NCBI GenBank assembly: GCA_040902535.1
Contig: JBBDXD010000006.1
Location: 104,497 to 168,496, forward strand
Length of the DNA stretch: 64,000 nucleotides
From: Dehalococcoidia bacterium
Lineage (GTDB): Bacteria > Chloroflexota > Dehalococcoidia > DSTF01 > JACRBR01
Direction: 5' to 3'
The position numbers were made by a program, and so were the translations under genes. Shown one piece after another: positions 15,690-24,145 of the stretch; within the stretch, counting starts at the first letter, position 1; the number at the start of each line of letters is the position of its first letter. The notes below the pieces were generated by a model. That model was given only the letters and a program-made list of their open reading frames with translations. It did no database searches and was not told the DNA's origin.

Positions 15690-16907
15690 ATGTCCGACCA
15701 AACATCCCCGCCGTCAGCACCAGAAGAACCCAATCTGTTTGACGTGCCGATTTTCTCCGGCGATCCGTTTCCGCTGTTCAAGACACTCCGCGCGACGAAC
15801 CCCGTTGTGAAGATCGGCGAAGGGTTCTGGGGCGTCACCAAGTACAACGACGTACTCAACATTCTGCGCGATCCCGACACGTTCTCGTCGCGCGTCGACG
15901 GGCGTTCCGTGCGCGGCGAAGCGCGTCCGCCCACCATCTTGTTCGATGACCCGCCGATCCACACGCGCATGCGTGGCCTGCTCACGAAGGCCTTCACGCC
16001 GCGCGTCGTCGAATTGCAGCGCGAGTTCATTCAGGAAAACTGCGACCGCCTGATCGACGCGATGCTGCTCCAGGAAGAACCGGACTACATCGAAGGTCTG
16101 TCGTATCCGCTGCCCGTCGGCGTCATCGCGAGCATGCTCGGCGTCGAAGACGGCGATCTCGCGACCTTCAAGCGCTGGTCCGATGCGATCATCCGCAACA
16201 TCGGCGTCACGTTGTTCGATCCGGACAACAACGACCTCGAAGAGATCAATCTCGAGTTTGACGCGTACTTCCGCGAGCACATCGCCAGGGTGCGCGAACA
16301 TCCCACCGACACGTTGTTGAGCGCGCTGGTCCACGCCGAGAGCGCGGAAGAGGGCCGTTTGTCGCTCGAAGATCTTCTCGTCGTGTCGCGCGTGTTGCTC
16401 GTGGCGGGGAACGAGACGACGACGGGGCTCATCATCAACTGCGCGCGCGTGCTCGCAGAATTCCCGGACGTGCTCGCTCGATTGAAGGCCGAACCGGAAC
16501 TCACAGCGAGCTTCATCGAGGAGACGTTGCGCTATTACCCGCCGTTTCCCGCGACGATTCGCCGCACCACGCGCGACGTGGAACTGCGGGGCGTCACGAT
16601 TCCGCAGGGCGAACGCATCCTGGCGCTGCTCGGTTCGGCGAACCGGGACGAAGAGGCCTTCGATCGCGCGGAGGAGTTCGTCATCGACCGCGACCCGAAT
16701 CGCCACCTCGGATTCGGCATGGGGATTCACTACTGCCTCGGCGCGCCGCTCGCGCGTCTCGAAGGCCGGATCGCCATGCGCACGCTCATTCCGCGCATCA
16801 AGCGCCTTGAGATCATCGAAGAGGGGGAGGGCGGTGCGCTGCGACCGGGCGGCCCCGATTACATGAAGGTGCGCTTCGAGCTGGACGCGGCGGCGGCGCT
16901 CGTCTAG
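15690..16907 (+). CDS. Cytochrome P450
   Basis: Soluble bacterial P450 of 405 residues. Oxygen-activation helix I reads AGNETTT, helix K has ETLRYYPP (the ExxR pair), and the heme loop is FGMGIHYCLGAPLAR with the thiolate Cys at about 353. Also DDPPIHTRMRGLLTKAFTP from helix C. It would take electrons from a ferredoxin pair, not encoded beside it. ATG 15690 has GGAGG 5 bases upstream; an ATG at 15678 lies inside that ribosome site. Substrate unknown. Confidence 0.92.
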   Translation: MSDQTSPPSAPEEPNLFDVPIFSGDPFPLFKTLRATNPVVKIGEGFWGVTKYNDVLNILRDPDTFSSRVDGRSVRGEARPPTILFDDPPIHTRMRGLLTKAFTPRVVELQREFIQENCDRLIDAMLLQEEPDYIEGLSYPLPVGVIASMLGVEDGDLATFKRWSDAIIRNIGVTLFDPDNNDLEEINLEFDAYFREHIARVREHPTDTLLSALVHAESAEEGRLSLEDLLVVSRVLLVAGNETTTGLIINCARVLAEFPDVLARLKAEPELTASFIEETLRYYPPFPATIRRTTRDVELRGVTIPQGERILALLGSANRDEEAFDRAEEFVIDRDPNRHLGFGMGIHYCLGAPLARLEGRIAMRTLIPRIKRLEIIEEGEGGALRPGGPDYMKVRFELDAAAALV

Positions 16908-17920
16908 CGCGGCGCCAGCGCCCGCAGCATCTCGACGGACTGGCGCGCGCGCTCGTTGGGGTCAGCGGCTGTCGTGATGACGTTGATCACCGGTATCGTC
17001 ACCCCCGCATCGACGTAGTCCTGCACCTTGCGACGGCACGTCGCCGCGTCTCCGTGTACCAGCAGTTCGTCGATGACGCTGCGCGGGATTGCCGCGGTCG
17101 CGGCTTTGCGGTCGCCGGCGCCCCAGGCGTCCCACATCGGCTGCAGCAGCGGACCTCGACCCAGCCATTCGTGGAATGCCGCGTATACGGGCACGTTCAG
17201 GTACGCCGCGATCGACCGCCGCCCGATGAAGTCGACCAGCGGCTCTTCCTCCGAAACGCACACGAAGATGCGGCAGGCGACTTCGACCTTCGACGGGTCG
17301 CGTCCGGCCTCCTCGGCGCCGCGTCGCGCTTCTGCGACGGCCTTCGGCACGTCGCCCGCCGACAGCCAGTTGATGATCACGCCATCCCCCACCGCTCCGC
17401 CCAGGCGCAGCATGCGCTTACGCAGCGCTGCGATGTACAGCGGCGGCGGCGCGACCAGGCGCCGCGACATCCGGAAGCCGTCCGCGCGCACCGTGTCGAG
17501 CGTCTCCGTCACCTTCTCGCCGGCAAACGCCTTGGTCAGCACGTTCGCGACGTCCCGCACCTTCCGATACGGAGCCTCGAACGGTACCCCGTTCCACCGC
17601 TCGACGATCACCGACGATCCCGACCCGATACCCAGCGCGAAGCGCCCCGGCGCCGCCTCCGCGACGCCCATCGCCGACATCGCCAGCGTCAGCGGTGTGC
17701 GTGTATACACGTTCGCGATCGCCGTGCCGAGTTGCATCTTCTCTGTCCAGGATGCGGCGAGCGCGAGCGGCGTAAAGCAGTCAACGCCGTCGATCTCGTA
17801 CGACCATGCGTCGGTGTAGCCCAGCCGCTCGGCCTCCTGCAGCGCTTCTTTGTGCGCGTGCAGGGGCATGCCGTCGAAGGGGAAAGTAAATCCGTATCTG
17901 GCCATGACCGCCATCATCAC
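16904..17920 (-). CDS. LLM-class flavin-dependent oxidoreductase
   Basis: Luciferase-like monooxygenase/F420-dependent fold of about 338 residues. Motifs: EAERLGYTDAWSYE, VYTRTPLTLAMSAM, GRFALGIGSGS, VADVL-type helix seen as RDVANVLTKAF, PPPLYIAALR, and GDGVIINWLS. The pattern is closest to F420-dependent members rather than bacterial luciferase, but F420 use is inference. Start is uncertain: GTG 17920, ATG 17917 and ATG 17905 are all in frame; the conserved part begins at the last one (MARYGF). Overlaps the P450 stop by 4 bases, tail to tail. Confidence 0.85.
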   Translation of the reverse strand: MMMAVMARYGFTFPFDGMPLHAHKEALQEAERLGYTDAWSYEIDGVDCFTPLALAASWTEKMQLGTAIANVYTRTPLTLAMSAMGVAEAAPGRFALGIGSGSSVIVERWNGVPFEAPYRKVRDVANVLTKAFAGEKVTETLDTVRADGFRMSRRLVAPPPLYIAALRKRMLRLGGAVGDGVIINWLSAGDVPKAVAEARRGAEEAGRDPSKVEVACRIFVCVSEEEPLVDFIGRRSIAAYLNVPVYAAFHEWLGRGPLLQPMWDAWGAGDRKAATAAIPRSVIDELLVHGDAATCRRKVQDYVDAGVTIPVINVITTAADPNERARQSVEMLRALAPR

Positions 17921-18009
17921 CGAACCGCTCGCTGCGATCCAGCGGTAGCCCTCGCCGCGCGCTCCGGAGATACTGGTGCATCCGGCGAGCAGCGAAGACA
18001 GGGGCCCAA

Positions 18010-18507
18010 GTGGATATCTACAAGACCATCGTCACCAAGCGAGACACGCGTTCATTCACCGATAAGCCCATTGCCGATGAGACGCTGCGCCGCATCCTGC
18101 AGGCCGGGCGCATGGCCGGCAGTTCGAAGAACTCGCAGCCATGCCGCTTCATCGTCATCGACGAGCAGGCCGTGAAGGAAGAGGTCGCCAAGTGCGGCGA
18201 CTTCGCCGCATGGATCCCCACCGCGCCGCTGCTCATCGCGATCGGTATCCCCGACGAAGGGCCGCGCGGCGAGTACGATGCCGGCCGCGCCTCCCAGAAC
18301 ATGATGGTCGCCGCCTGGGCGGAGCGCGTCAGCTCGTGCCCGGTCACCATGCACCACGTCGACTGCGCGCGCGATGCGCTCGGGATGCCTGCGAACTATC
18401 GTCTCGCCGTCGTGCTCGCGTTCGGCTATCGCTCGAAGCCGCAGAAGAGCGTCCCGGAGGCTGCGCGCCGCCCCTTCGACGAGTACGTGCATCGCAACCG
18501 CTGGTAG
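18010..18507 (+). CDS. Nitroreductase family protein
   Basis: 165 residues with the FMN nitroreductase fold: IVTKRDTRSFTDKPI, LQAGRMAGSSKNSQPCRFIV for FMN phosphate, ASQNMMVAAWAERVSSCPVT and LAFGYR near the end. It reduces nitro, quinone or enone groups with NAD(P)H in characterised relatives. Shorter than the NfsB type (about 217). GTG start. The next gene begins 3 bases after its stop. Confidence 0.85.
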   Translation: MDIYKTIVTKRDTRSFTDKPIADETLRRILQAGRMAGSSKNSQPCRFIVIDEQAVKEEVAKCGDFAAWIPTAPLLIAIGIPDEGPRGEYDAGRASQNMMVAAWAERVSSCPVTMHHVDCARDALGMPANYRLAVVLAFGYRSKPQKSVPEAARRPFDEYVHRNRW

Positions 18508-18510
18508 GGC

Positions 18511-19194
18511 GTGATCATCATCAGCGGCTGCGGCCGTTCCGGCACCAGCGCCGTCGCGCGCTTGTTGTATGACTCCGGCGTCTCCGTCGGACGCGACCTG
18601 ATCCCGCCCGACGAAGGCAACGCCGAGGGTTACTACGAGGAGCGGGCCGTCGTCGAGCTCAACGACGAGATCGTTCAGACTGCGGGCCTCGGCGCCTTCT
18701 TCGCGACGGCTTCGCGCGAGCACATGCTTGCGTGCGCGCGGCCGCTCGTCGAGCGCATGCGCGAGCTTGCTGCGGAAGCGACGCCAGCCTGGAAGGACCC
18801 GCGCTTTTGCTGGACGCTCGAAGCCTGGCTGGACGCCTTCGACGCTGCGCCGCGCGTCGTCGTCTGCCTGCGCAATCCTTCCGAAGTCATCGCATCGACC
18901 ATGCGCTATTTCGGCATGTCCAACGACGACGAGGGCCGGCGCGCCGTGGCACACGTCTGGCGCAGCGAAAACGAACGGCTCCTCGCGATCATCCAGGCCC
19001 ACGCGCTCGAAGCCACATGCGTCGAGTACGACGATCTGCTCGCTGACCCGGCTGCCGTCGCCGCGCGGCTGGCTGCGTTCATCGGCCAGCCGTTGCGCGC
19101 GGCCGGGGTGCGCGCCGATCTGCGACACCATCGCGCCGCCCTGCCCGATGAGTTCGCGAATCTCTACGCCCGCGTCCGGGCTATCGGCGCCTAA
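18511..19194 (+). CDS. Sulfotransferase-family P-loop protein
   Basis: 227 residues. The N-terminal IISGCGRSGTSAVARLL is the PAPS 5'-phosphosulfate loop of sulfotransferases, and VVVCLRNPSEVIASTMRYF is the 3'-phosphate block. It would transfer sulfate from PAPS to a hydroxyl or amine. Acceptor unknown. GTG start 3 bases after the nitroreductase stop. Its end overlaps the convergent nfeD gene by 4 bases. Confidence 0.8.
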   Translation: MIIISGCGRSGTSAVARLLYDSGVSVGRDLIPPDEGNAEGYYEERAVVELNDEIVQTAGLGAFFATASREHMLACARPLVERMRELAAEATPAWKDPRFCWTLEAWLDAFDAAPRVVVCLRNPSEVIASTMRYFGMSNDDEGRRAVAHVWRSENERLLAIIQAHALEATCVEYDDLLADPAAVAARLAAFIGQPLRAAGVRADLRHHRAALPDEFANLYARVRAIGA

Positions 19195-20558
19195 GCAGGC
19201 TCCGTCTGCGCGTCACCCTCCGGGCGGCGTACCGTCAGCGTCAGCCCCCGCACCGACGTCACTTCGACTGGCGTGCCCTCGGAGATCGGCGCATCCTCGG
19301 CGATCGCCTTCCAGCGCTCGCCGTGGATGAACACGAAGCCCTCCGGATTCAAGTACGAACGCGCCAGCGCCCGCTGTCCGATCATCGCTTCGATGCCCAT
19401 CGAAATGGGCAACTTCCGCATCCGGATGATCGCCATCATCACCATCAGGAAGAACGCGGCGAACACGACGCCCGTGACGACCACGAACCAGCGCGACACC
19501 TGGAACTCGGGCTGATCGCTCGTCGTCAGCAGCAGCCCGCCCGCGATCAGCGCGATCGCGCCGCCGATGCCGAATGCCCCAATCCCGGGCGCGATGAAGA
19601 TTTCTCCGGCGAACAGTGCGAACGCCACCAGTATTAACGCCACGCCCGCCCAGTTCACGGGCAGCGTGCCAAGCGCGAAGAACGCAAGGATCAACATGAT
19701 GATCCCGAACACGCCCGGCGCGAAGATCCCCGGATTGATCAGTTCGATCAGCAGACCCAGCCCACCAAGACTGAGCAGCAGGAACGCGATGTTCGGGTCG
19801 CTGAGTATCAGCAGGAATCGTTCGACGAACGTCATGTCATTCGACACGAGCGGTGCTTCGACGAGACCCGCGAGCGTCACCTCACTGCCGTCAACCTGCA
19901 CTGTCCTGCCCTCGGCGGTCGTCAGCACCTCCGTCACGTCGCGCGCCACGAAGTCGACCACATTCAGCTTGACGGCTTCGTTCGCCGATACCGCCTCGCT
20001 GCTCCGCACCGCGTCCTCGGCCCAGTCGGCATTGCGGCCGCGCTCCTCCGCGATTGCGCGCGCGTACGCGGCGGCATCGTTCTCCACCTTCTCGCCGAGC
20101 GTGCCATCGATGTCGCCGCCACCCGCCGCCACCGGGTGCGCCGCGCCGATCCGCGTACTCGGCGCCATCGCGGCCACGTGAGCTGACATGGTGATGAACG
20201 TGCCCGCCGACGCCGCCTGCCCGCCTGCCGGCGATACGAACACGATCACTGGCACATCCGACGACTGGATCCGCTTGACGATGTCCTGCATCGAGCTCAC
20301 CAGGCCGCCCGGCGTATCGAGTTTGATCACGACGGCGCGCGCATCGGTGCGCTCGGCTTCGTCGATACCGCGGTCGATGTACCCGGCCAACACGGGATTC
20401 ACTTCGGCGTCGGCCGTCAGCACGTGTACCGCTTCGCGCTCGTCGACACTTCTGGCGCACGAGATGAGGAGGCCGGCGAGCAGAAACGTCAGCGCGAACG
20501 CCAGGCGCACGCGGCGCGGCGGCAGGTGCAGCGATATCCTGGGCAGAGGCAGCGACAT
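19191..20558 (-). CDS. NfeD-family membrane protease (ClpP-class domain plus NfeD membrane region)
   Basis: 455 residues. N-terminal hydrophobic segment ending LISC, a possible lipoprotein cleavage site. Then a ClpP/SppA-like domain (about 45-230) with LDTPGGLVSSMQDIV, and SPAGGQAASAGTFITMSAH holding the likely catalytic Ser, with APSTRIGAAHPV. Four to five membrane helices follow (about 250-385), then a C-terminal OB-fold NfeD domain with the IGQRALA block. Such proteins cleave membrane stomatin partners; no stomatin gene is adjacent. ATG 20558 with AAGGGG upstream; the much longer open frame upstream is a shadow of hisZ. Confidence 0.88.
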   Translation of the reverse strand: MSLPLPRISLHLPPRRVRLAFALTFLLAGLLISCARSVDEREAVHVLTADAEVNPVLAGYIDRGIDEAERTDARAVVIKLDTPGGLVSSMQDIVKRIQSSDVPVIVFVSPAGGQAASAGTFITMSAHVAAMAPSTRIGAAHPVAAGGGDIDGTLGEKVENDAAAYARAIAEERGRNADWAEDAVRSSEAVSANEAVKLNVVDFVARDVTEVLTTAEGRTVQVDGSEVTLAGLVEAPLVSNDMTFVERFLLILSDPNIAFLLLSLGGLGLLIELINPGIFAPGVFGIIMLILAFFALGTLPVNWAGVALILVAFALFAGEIFIAPGIGAFGIGGAIALIAGGLLLTTSDQPEFQVSRWFVVVTGVVFAAFFLMVMMAIIRMRKLPISMGIEAMIGQRALARSYLNPEGFVFIHGERWKAIAEDAPISEGTPVEVTSVRGLTLTVRRPEGDAQTEPA

Positions 20559-20669
20559 GGTCGTCCCCTTCGCCCGAAATTGTATCGCGAGAGAGCCGAA
20601 GTCAGCCGCGCGAGGCCCGAAACGCCCGTAGAGAGATGAATACCCTTCCACCCGCAGTCGCCGATCGCG

Positions 20670-20699
20670 TTGTCGCCCCGGGAGCACGTTCGATAGAAT
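20670..20699 (+). promoter_or_regulatory. Probable promoter of the histidine operon
   Basis: TTGTCG at 20670-20675, an 18-base spacer and TAGAAT at 20694-20699 (5 of 6 to consensus), about 50 bases before the hisZ GTG. Confidence 0.5.
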
Positions 20700-20708
20700 G
20701 CGGCACGT

Positions 20709-20728
20709 CCCTGCCCGATTGGGCGGGG
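20709..20728 (+). promoter_or_regulatory. Leader hairpin before hisZ
   Basis: CCCTGCCC, loop GATT, GGGCGGGG: an 8-pair stem with one G-T pair, located between the promoter and the hisZ start. No U tract follows beyond ATTT and no His-rich leader peptide is visible, so an attenuator function is not shown. Confidence 0.4.
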
Positions 20729-20750
20729 ATTTGCCAGTCTGGGAAACGCC

Positions 20751-21995
20751 GTGTCGCAGACCGCCGAACGTCAGATTGCCCGCGGCATGCGGGACGTGCT
20801 GCCCGATGAGATGGACCGGACGCGGGCCGTCGAATCGGCCTTCGCCGCCACCTGCCGCGCGTGGGGCTACGGCGAAGTCCGCACGCCGGTCATCGAGCCG
20901 CTCCACCTCTTCACTGCCGCGGGCACGCTCTCGCCGCAGACGCTCGACCGCATCTACTCGTTCTTGGATTGGGACGGCTGGAGCGGCGAACGCGTCGTCC
21001 TGCGCCCCGATTCGACGATCCCCGTCGCGCGCCTGTACGCAGACCGTCTCGCCGGCGCCCGCGCCGCGAAGCTGTTCTACAACCAGAACGTCTTTCGCTT
21101 CACCGACGACGGCTCGAGCCGCGAGGAATGGCAATGCGGCGTCGAATTGATCGGCGACACGGGCCTCGCCGGCGACGTGGAAATCGTCATGCTGGCTCTC
21201 GCGGCCCTCCGTGCGTTGGAGATCGCCGACGTGAGAGTGCGGCTCTCGCACGCCGCAATCGTGCGGGCCGTGCTTGCCGCTGCGGGGCTCAGCGCGGGCG
21301 AGCAGGCTGCGGCGTACGACCGCCTGCTCGATGGCGACCTCACCGTCGTCGATGAGATCGAGTCGCGCCTCCCACAGCTCAACGCTCCGCTGCGTCTGCT
21401 CTTCGAGGTCGAAGGAGCCGGTAGCGGTTATCTCGCGAACGTGCGGTCCGCGCTCGCCGACGCGATTCCCGGGCTCGCGCAACCGCTCGATGACCTCGCC
21501 TTCGTCGTAGAGGCACTCGAGGCGGCGGGGGTACGGCCCGTCATCCAGGCCGTGCTGATGCGCAGCTTCGAGTACTACTCCGGCGTCGTCATGAAGATCG
21601 ACGGCGGCGGCGGTGAGCGTCTCGCGACCGGCGGCCGCTACGACGATTTGATCGGACAGGTGAGCGGCACGCGCGTACCGGCTTCCGGGTTCGCGTTTTA
21701 CATGAGCACGCTCGCCGACCTCGTGCCACTGCCTGACCGCCAGTCGCACGCGCGCGTCACCATCACCACCTCATCCAATGCGGCGCAACTGCTCGCCGCC
21801 GCGCACGCCGCCGCCGATGCTCTGCGCGCGGCCGGCGCGATCGTCAGCACGACGCCCGGGGATGCGTCGGCGGCTGACTACACGCTGCGCTGCCGGGACG
21901 CCGGCCCGCGCTTCGAACTATCGCGCGACGGCGTCGAAACGCGCTCGTTCGACACGCTCCCCCAGGTGATCGCCGCGCTCGGACTGCCGTCGTGA
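20751..21995 (+). CDS. hisZ: ATP phosphoribosyltransferase regulatory subunit
   Basis: HisRS-like paralogue of 414 residues that lacks tRNA-charging activity in its family and forms a complex with short-form HisG to catalyse and regulate the first histidine step. Visible class II synthetase remnants: RGMRDVLPDEM at the start, VVLRPDSTIPVAR (motif 2 region), FYNQNVFRF, and FEYYSGVVMKI with GGRYDDLIGQ (motif 3 region). No C-terminal anticodon domain of normal HisRS length is needed at 414 residues. GTG start. hisG begins in its stop codon. First gene of a seven-gene operon. Confidence 0.85.
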   Translation: MSQTAERQIARGMRDVLPDEMDRTRAVESAFAATCRAWGYGEVRTPVIEPLHLFTAAGTLSPQTLDRIYSFLDWDGWSGERVVLRPDSTIPVARLYADRLAGARAAKLFYNQNVFRFTDDGSSREEWQCGVELIGDTGLAGDVEIVMLALAALRALEIADVRVRLSHAAIVRAVLAAAGLSAGEQAAAYDRLLDGDLTVVDEIESRLPQLNAPLRLLFEVEGAGSGYLANVRSALADAIPGLAQPLDDLAFVVEALEAAGVRPVIQAVLMRSFEYYSGVVMKIDGGGGERLATGGRYDDLIGQVSGTRVPASGFAFYMSTLADLVPLPDRQSHARVTITTSSNAAQLLAAAHAAADALRAAGAIVSTTPGDASAADYTLRCRDAGPRFELSRDGVETRSFDTLPQVIAALGLPS

Positions 21996-23389
21996 TTCGC
22001 GTTGCGCTGCCGACCGGCGACCTGCGCGATCCCGTCGCCGCCGCACTCGACGATGCCGGCGTCGGCATCGGCCCCTTCGCGGCCGGATCCCGCGCACTCC
22101 GCTTCGAGATGGCAGGCGGCGCCGCCGTCGCTCGCGTGTTCCGCGAGAAGGACATCCCCGTGCAGGTCGCGCTCGGCAACTATGATGTCGGCATCTGCAG
22201 CCTCACGTGGATCGAGGAGTTGTCGCAGCGCTTTCCGAATCACCGCGTCGTTCGGCTGCGCGATCTCGGCTTCGGGGCGAGCGCGCTCTGGCTGGCCGCC
22301 GCCGGCGAACATTCAGAGCCGTCCGTGCGTATCGTCAGCGAGTATGCGAACATCGCCGACGCGATCGCCCGACGCGCCCGCCTGCCGCGCTATCGCGTGT
22401 TTGGCGTCTGGGGCGCCGCCGAAGCGTATCCGCCGGAAGACGCCGACCTCGCGCTCATCGCCGCCGACGACGACGAAGCGGTGCGTTCGCACGGCCTGCG
22501 CCCTCTCGGCGAAGTGCTGCGCAGTTCGGCCTGGCTCATCGCAAACCGCGAGTCGCTGGCATCGAAAGACCTGTCGAGCGTGCTGAAGCCGCTGCTCGGC
22601 GCGGCGGCGGCGGTGAACGCGCCGGCCGCAGCGCTGCGCGTCCCGGAGATCGGCCTGCGCGCGCGCGCACACGAGACGAAGCGCGAACGCCTGCGGCTCG
22701 CGCTGCCGGATGGCCACGCCAAATCGCACACCATCGCCGCACTGCGCGAGGCGGGCATCAGCGTCCCCGGCTACGAAGAAGAAAGCATCGTGCGCCGCCT
22801 CTTCGTCGAAGGTCACGATGTCGACGTGAAAGTGATCCGGCCGCATGATATGCCCCGCCACGTCGCCATCGGACAGTTCGATCTGGCGATTACGGGCCGT
22901 GACTGGCTCTTCGATCACCTGGTGCAGTTTCCGTCGAGTCCCGTCGAAGAAGTTGTCGATTTGCGGCGGTCGCGCTACGGTCTCGCCGCGATCGTGAAGG
23001 ACGTGCGCGCGGACAGCATCGGCGGCGCCGTAGCCGAGTGGCGTCAGAGCGCGCCCGGCCGCGCCATCCGCGTGGCGAGCGAGTATCCGAACATCGCGGA
23101 CCACTTCGCCCGCGAGCGCCACCTCGGGCGCTACAGCGTCATCCCGATCAATGGCGCATCGGAGGGCTTTGTCCCGGACGACGCCGACATCCTGATCGAG
23201 GGCATCGACACGGGATCGAGCGTGAAGGCAAACAATCTCACGGTGCTGGAGCGCTTCTTCGAGTCGACGAACTGCGTCATCGCCAACAAGCGGCCGCCCG
23301 AGGGCGCCCTGCGGCCTGTCTTCGATCGGCTCGTGGAACGACTGCGCGCGGGCGCCGCCGAGCCCGTCGCCGCTGGCGGGGGAGCGTGA
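21992..23389 (+). CDS. hisG: Tandem-duplicated ATP phosphoribosyltransferase (HisG-HisG fusion)
   Basis: 465 residues, about twice a short HisG. Residues 1-212 and 228-455 are each a HisG-like periplasmic-binding fold: both have the IRVALP/LRLALP opening, an ALGNYDVGIC / AIGQFDLAITG strand, SEYANIAD / SEYPNIAD, and SSAWLIANRESL / STNCVIANKRPP. The second copy keeps the PRPP-phosphate loop as EGIDTGSSVKANNL. In the first it is replaced by ADDDEAVRSHGL, so that half probably cannot bind PRPP. The enzyme should join ATP and PRPP with HisZ, encoded just upstream with a 4-base overlap. The fused inactive half is unusual. Confidence 0.85.
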   Translation: MIRVALPTGDLRDPVAAALDDAGVGIGPFAAGSRALRFEMAGGAAVARVFREKDIPVQVALGNYDVGICSLTWIEELSQRFPNHRVVRLRDLGFGASALWLAAAGEHSEPSVRIVSEYANIADAIARRARLPRYRVFGVWGAAEAYPPEDADLALIAADDDEAVRSHGLRPLGEVLRSSAWLIANRESLASKDLSSVLKPLLGAAAAVNAPAAALRVPEIGLRARAHETKRERLRLALPDGHAKSHTIAALREAGISVPGYEEESIVRRLFVEGHDVDVKVIRPHDMPRHVAIGQFDLAITGRDWLFDHLVQFPSSPVEEVVDLRRSRYGLAAIVKDVRADSIGGAVAEWRQSAPGRAIRVASEYPNIADHFARERHLGRYSVIPINGASEGFVPDDADILIEGIDTGSSVKANNLTVLERFFESTNCVIANKRPPEGALRPVFDRLVERLRAGAAEPVAAGGGA

Positions 23390-23392
23390 GCC

Positions 23393-24145
23393 ATGCCGGG
23401 CCTCCGACTGCACCTGACGATCGCTCGCGACCTGGCGAACGAGCTCGGCTCCGGGCTCGTCGACGAGGCTCGCGGCGCCTACTACCTCGGCGCGACGACG
23501 CCGGACATCCGCGCGCTGACGCGCTGGGACCGTGAACGCACGCACTTCTTCAGCCTCGACGACTTCGAAGAACAGAGCGGCGTCCATCGCCTCTTCGAAC
23601 AGGAGCCGAAACTCCGCGACGCTGGGTCGCTCGATGCGCCGACGGCTGCATTCGTGGCCGGCTACATCTCGCACCTCGTCCTGGACGAGGACTACATCTG
23701 CCAGATCTACCGCCCGCTGTTCGGCGAACGCTCGTCACTCAGCGGCGACGCCATGGCCGATGTCATGGACAAGGCGCTGCAATGGGACATCGAGCGCGAA
23801 GACTGTGCCGACCACGCGAAGGTCGAAGAGATCCGCACCGCCATGGTTGAAGCCGCCGTCGAAGTGAACATCGACTTCATCGCGCGCGAGTCGCTGACGC
23901 AATGGCGTGACATCTCCGTCGATCTCATCGGCACGCAGCCAAGCGTCGAGCGGCTGGTGCGCTTTCTTGGCCGGCGCATGCCCGACGTCCGCCTCGACGA
24001 CGAACAGGCCGAGGCGCGTTTCGCCGAGGAGATCCCGCTGTTGCTGCGGCGGACCTGGGAGCATGTCGGCGCTGAGCGGATTCACGAGTACCTGCACGGC
24101 GCCCGCGCCCGCGCGCGCAGCGCCATGAGGGAGTTTCTCTCGTGA
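23393..24145 (+). CDS. Zinc-dependent phospholipase C-like protein
   Basis: 250 residues. The spaced His/Asp pattern LHLTIARDLANEL, YYLGATTPDIRAL, RTHFF and FVAGYISHLVLDEDY resembles the all-helical zinc-dependent phospholipase C/S1-P1 fold, in a short form without a signal peptide. It therefore acts in the cytoplasm, if it is an enzyme at all. It sits between hisG (3-base gap) and hisD (4-base overlap) and must be co-expressed with histidine synthesis. No role in that pathway is known to me. Confidence 0.65.
   Translation: MPGLRLHLTIARDLANELGSGLVDEARGAYYLGATTPDIRALTRWDRERTHFFSLDDFEEQSGVHRLFEQEPKLRDAGSLDAPTAAFVAGYISHLVLDEDYICQIYRPLFGERSSLSGDAMADVMDKALQWDIEREDCADHAKVEEIRTAMVEAAVEVNIDFIARESLTQWRDISVDLIGTQPSVERLVRFLGRRMPDVRLDDEQAEARFAEEIPLLLRRTWEHVGAERIHEYLHGARARARSAMREFLS

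Noticed and set aside
20559-21749. Long upstream extension of the NfeD open frame on the minus strand
   Set aside because: It runs opposite to hisZ, lacks any conserved block, and the signal sequence and ribosome site begin at 20558.
22313-23674. Open frame of 453 codons opposite hisG
   Set aside because: Shadow of the tandem HisG gene; no ribosome site or motif.
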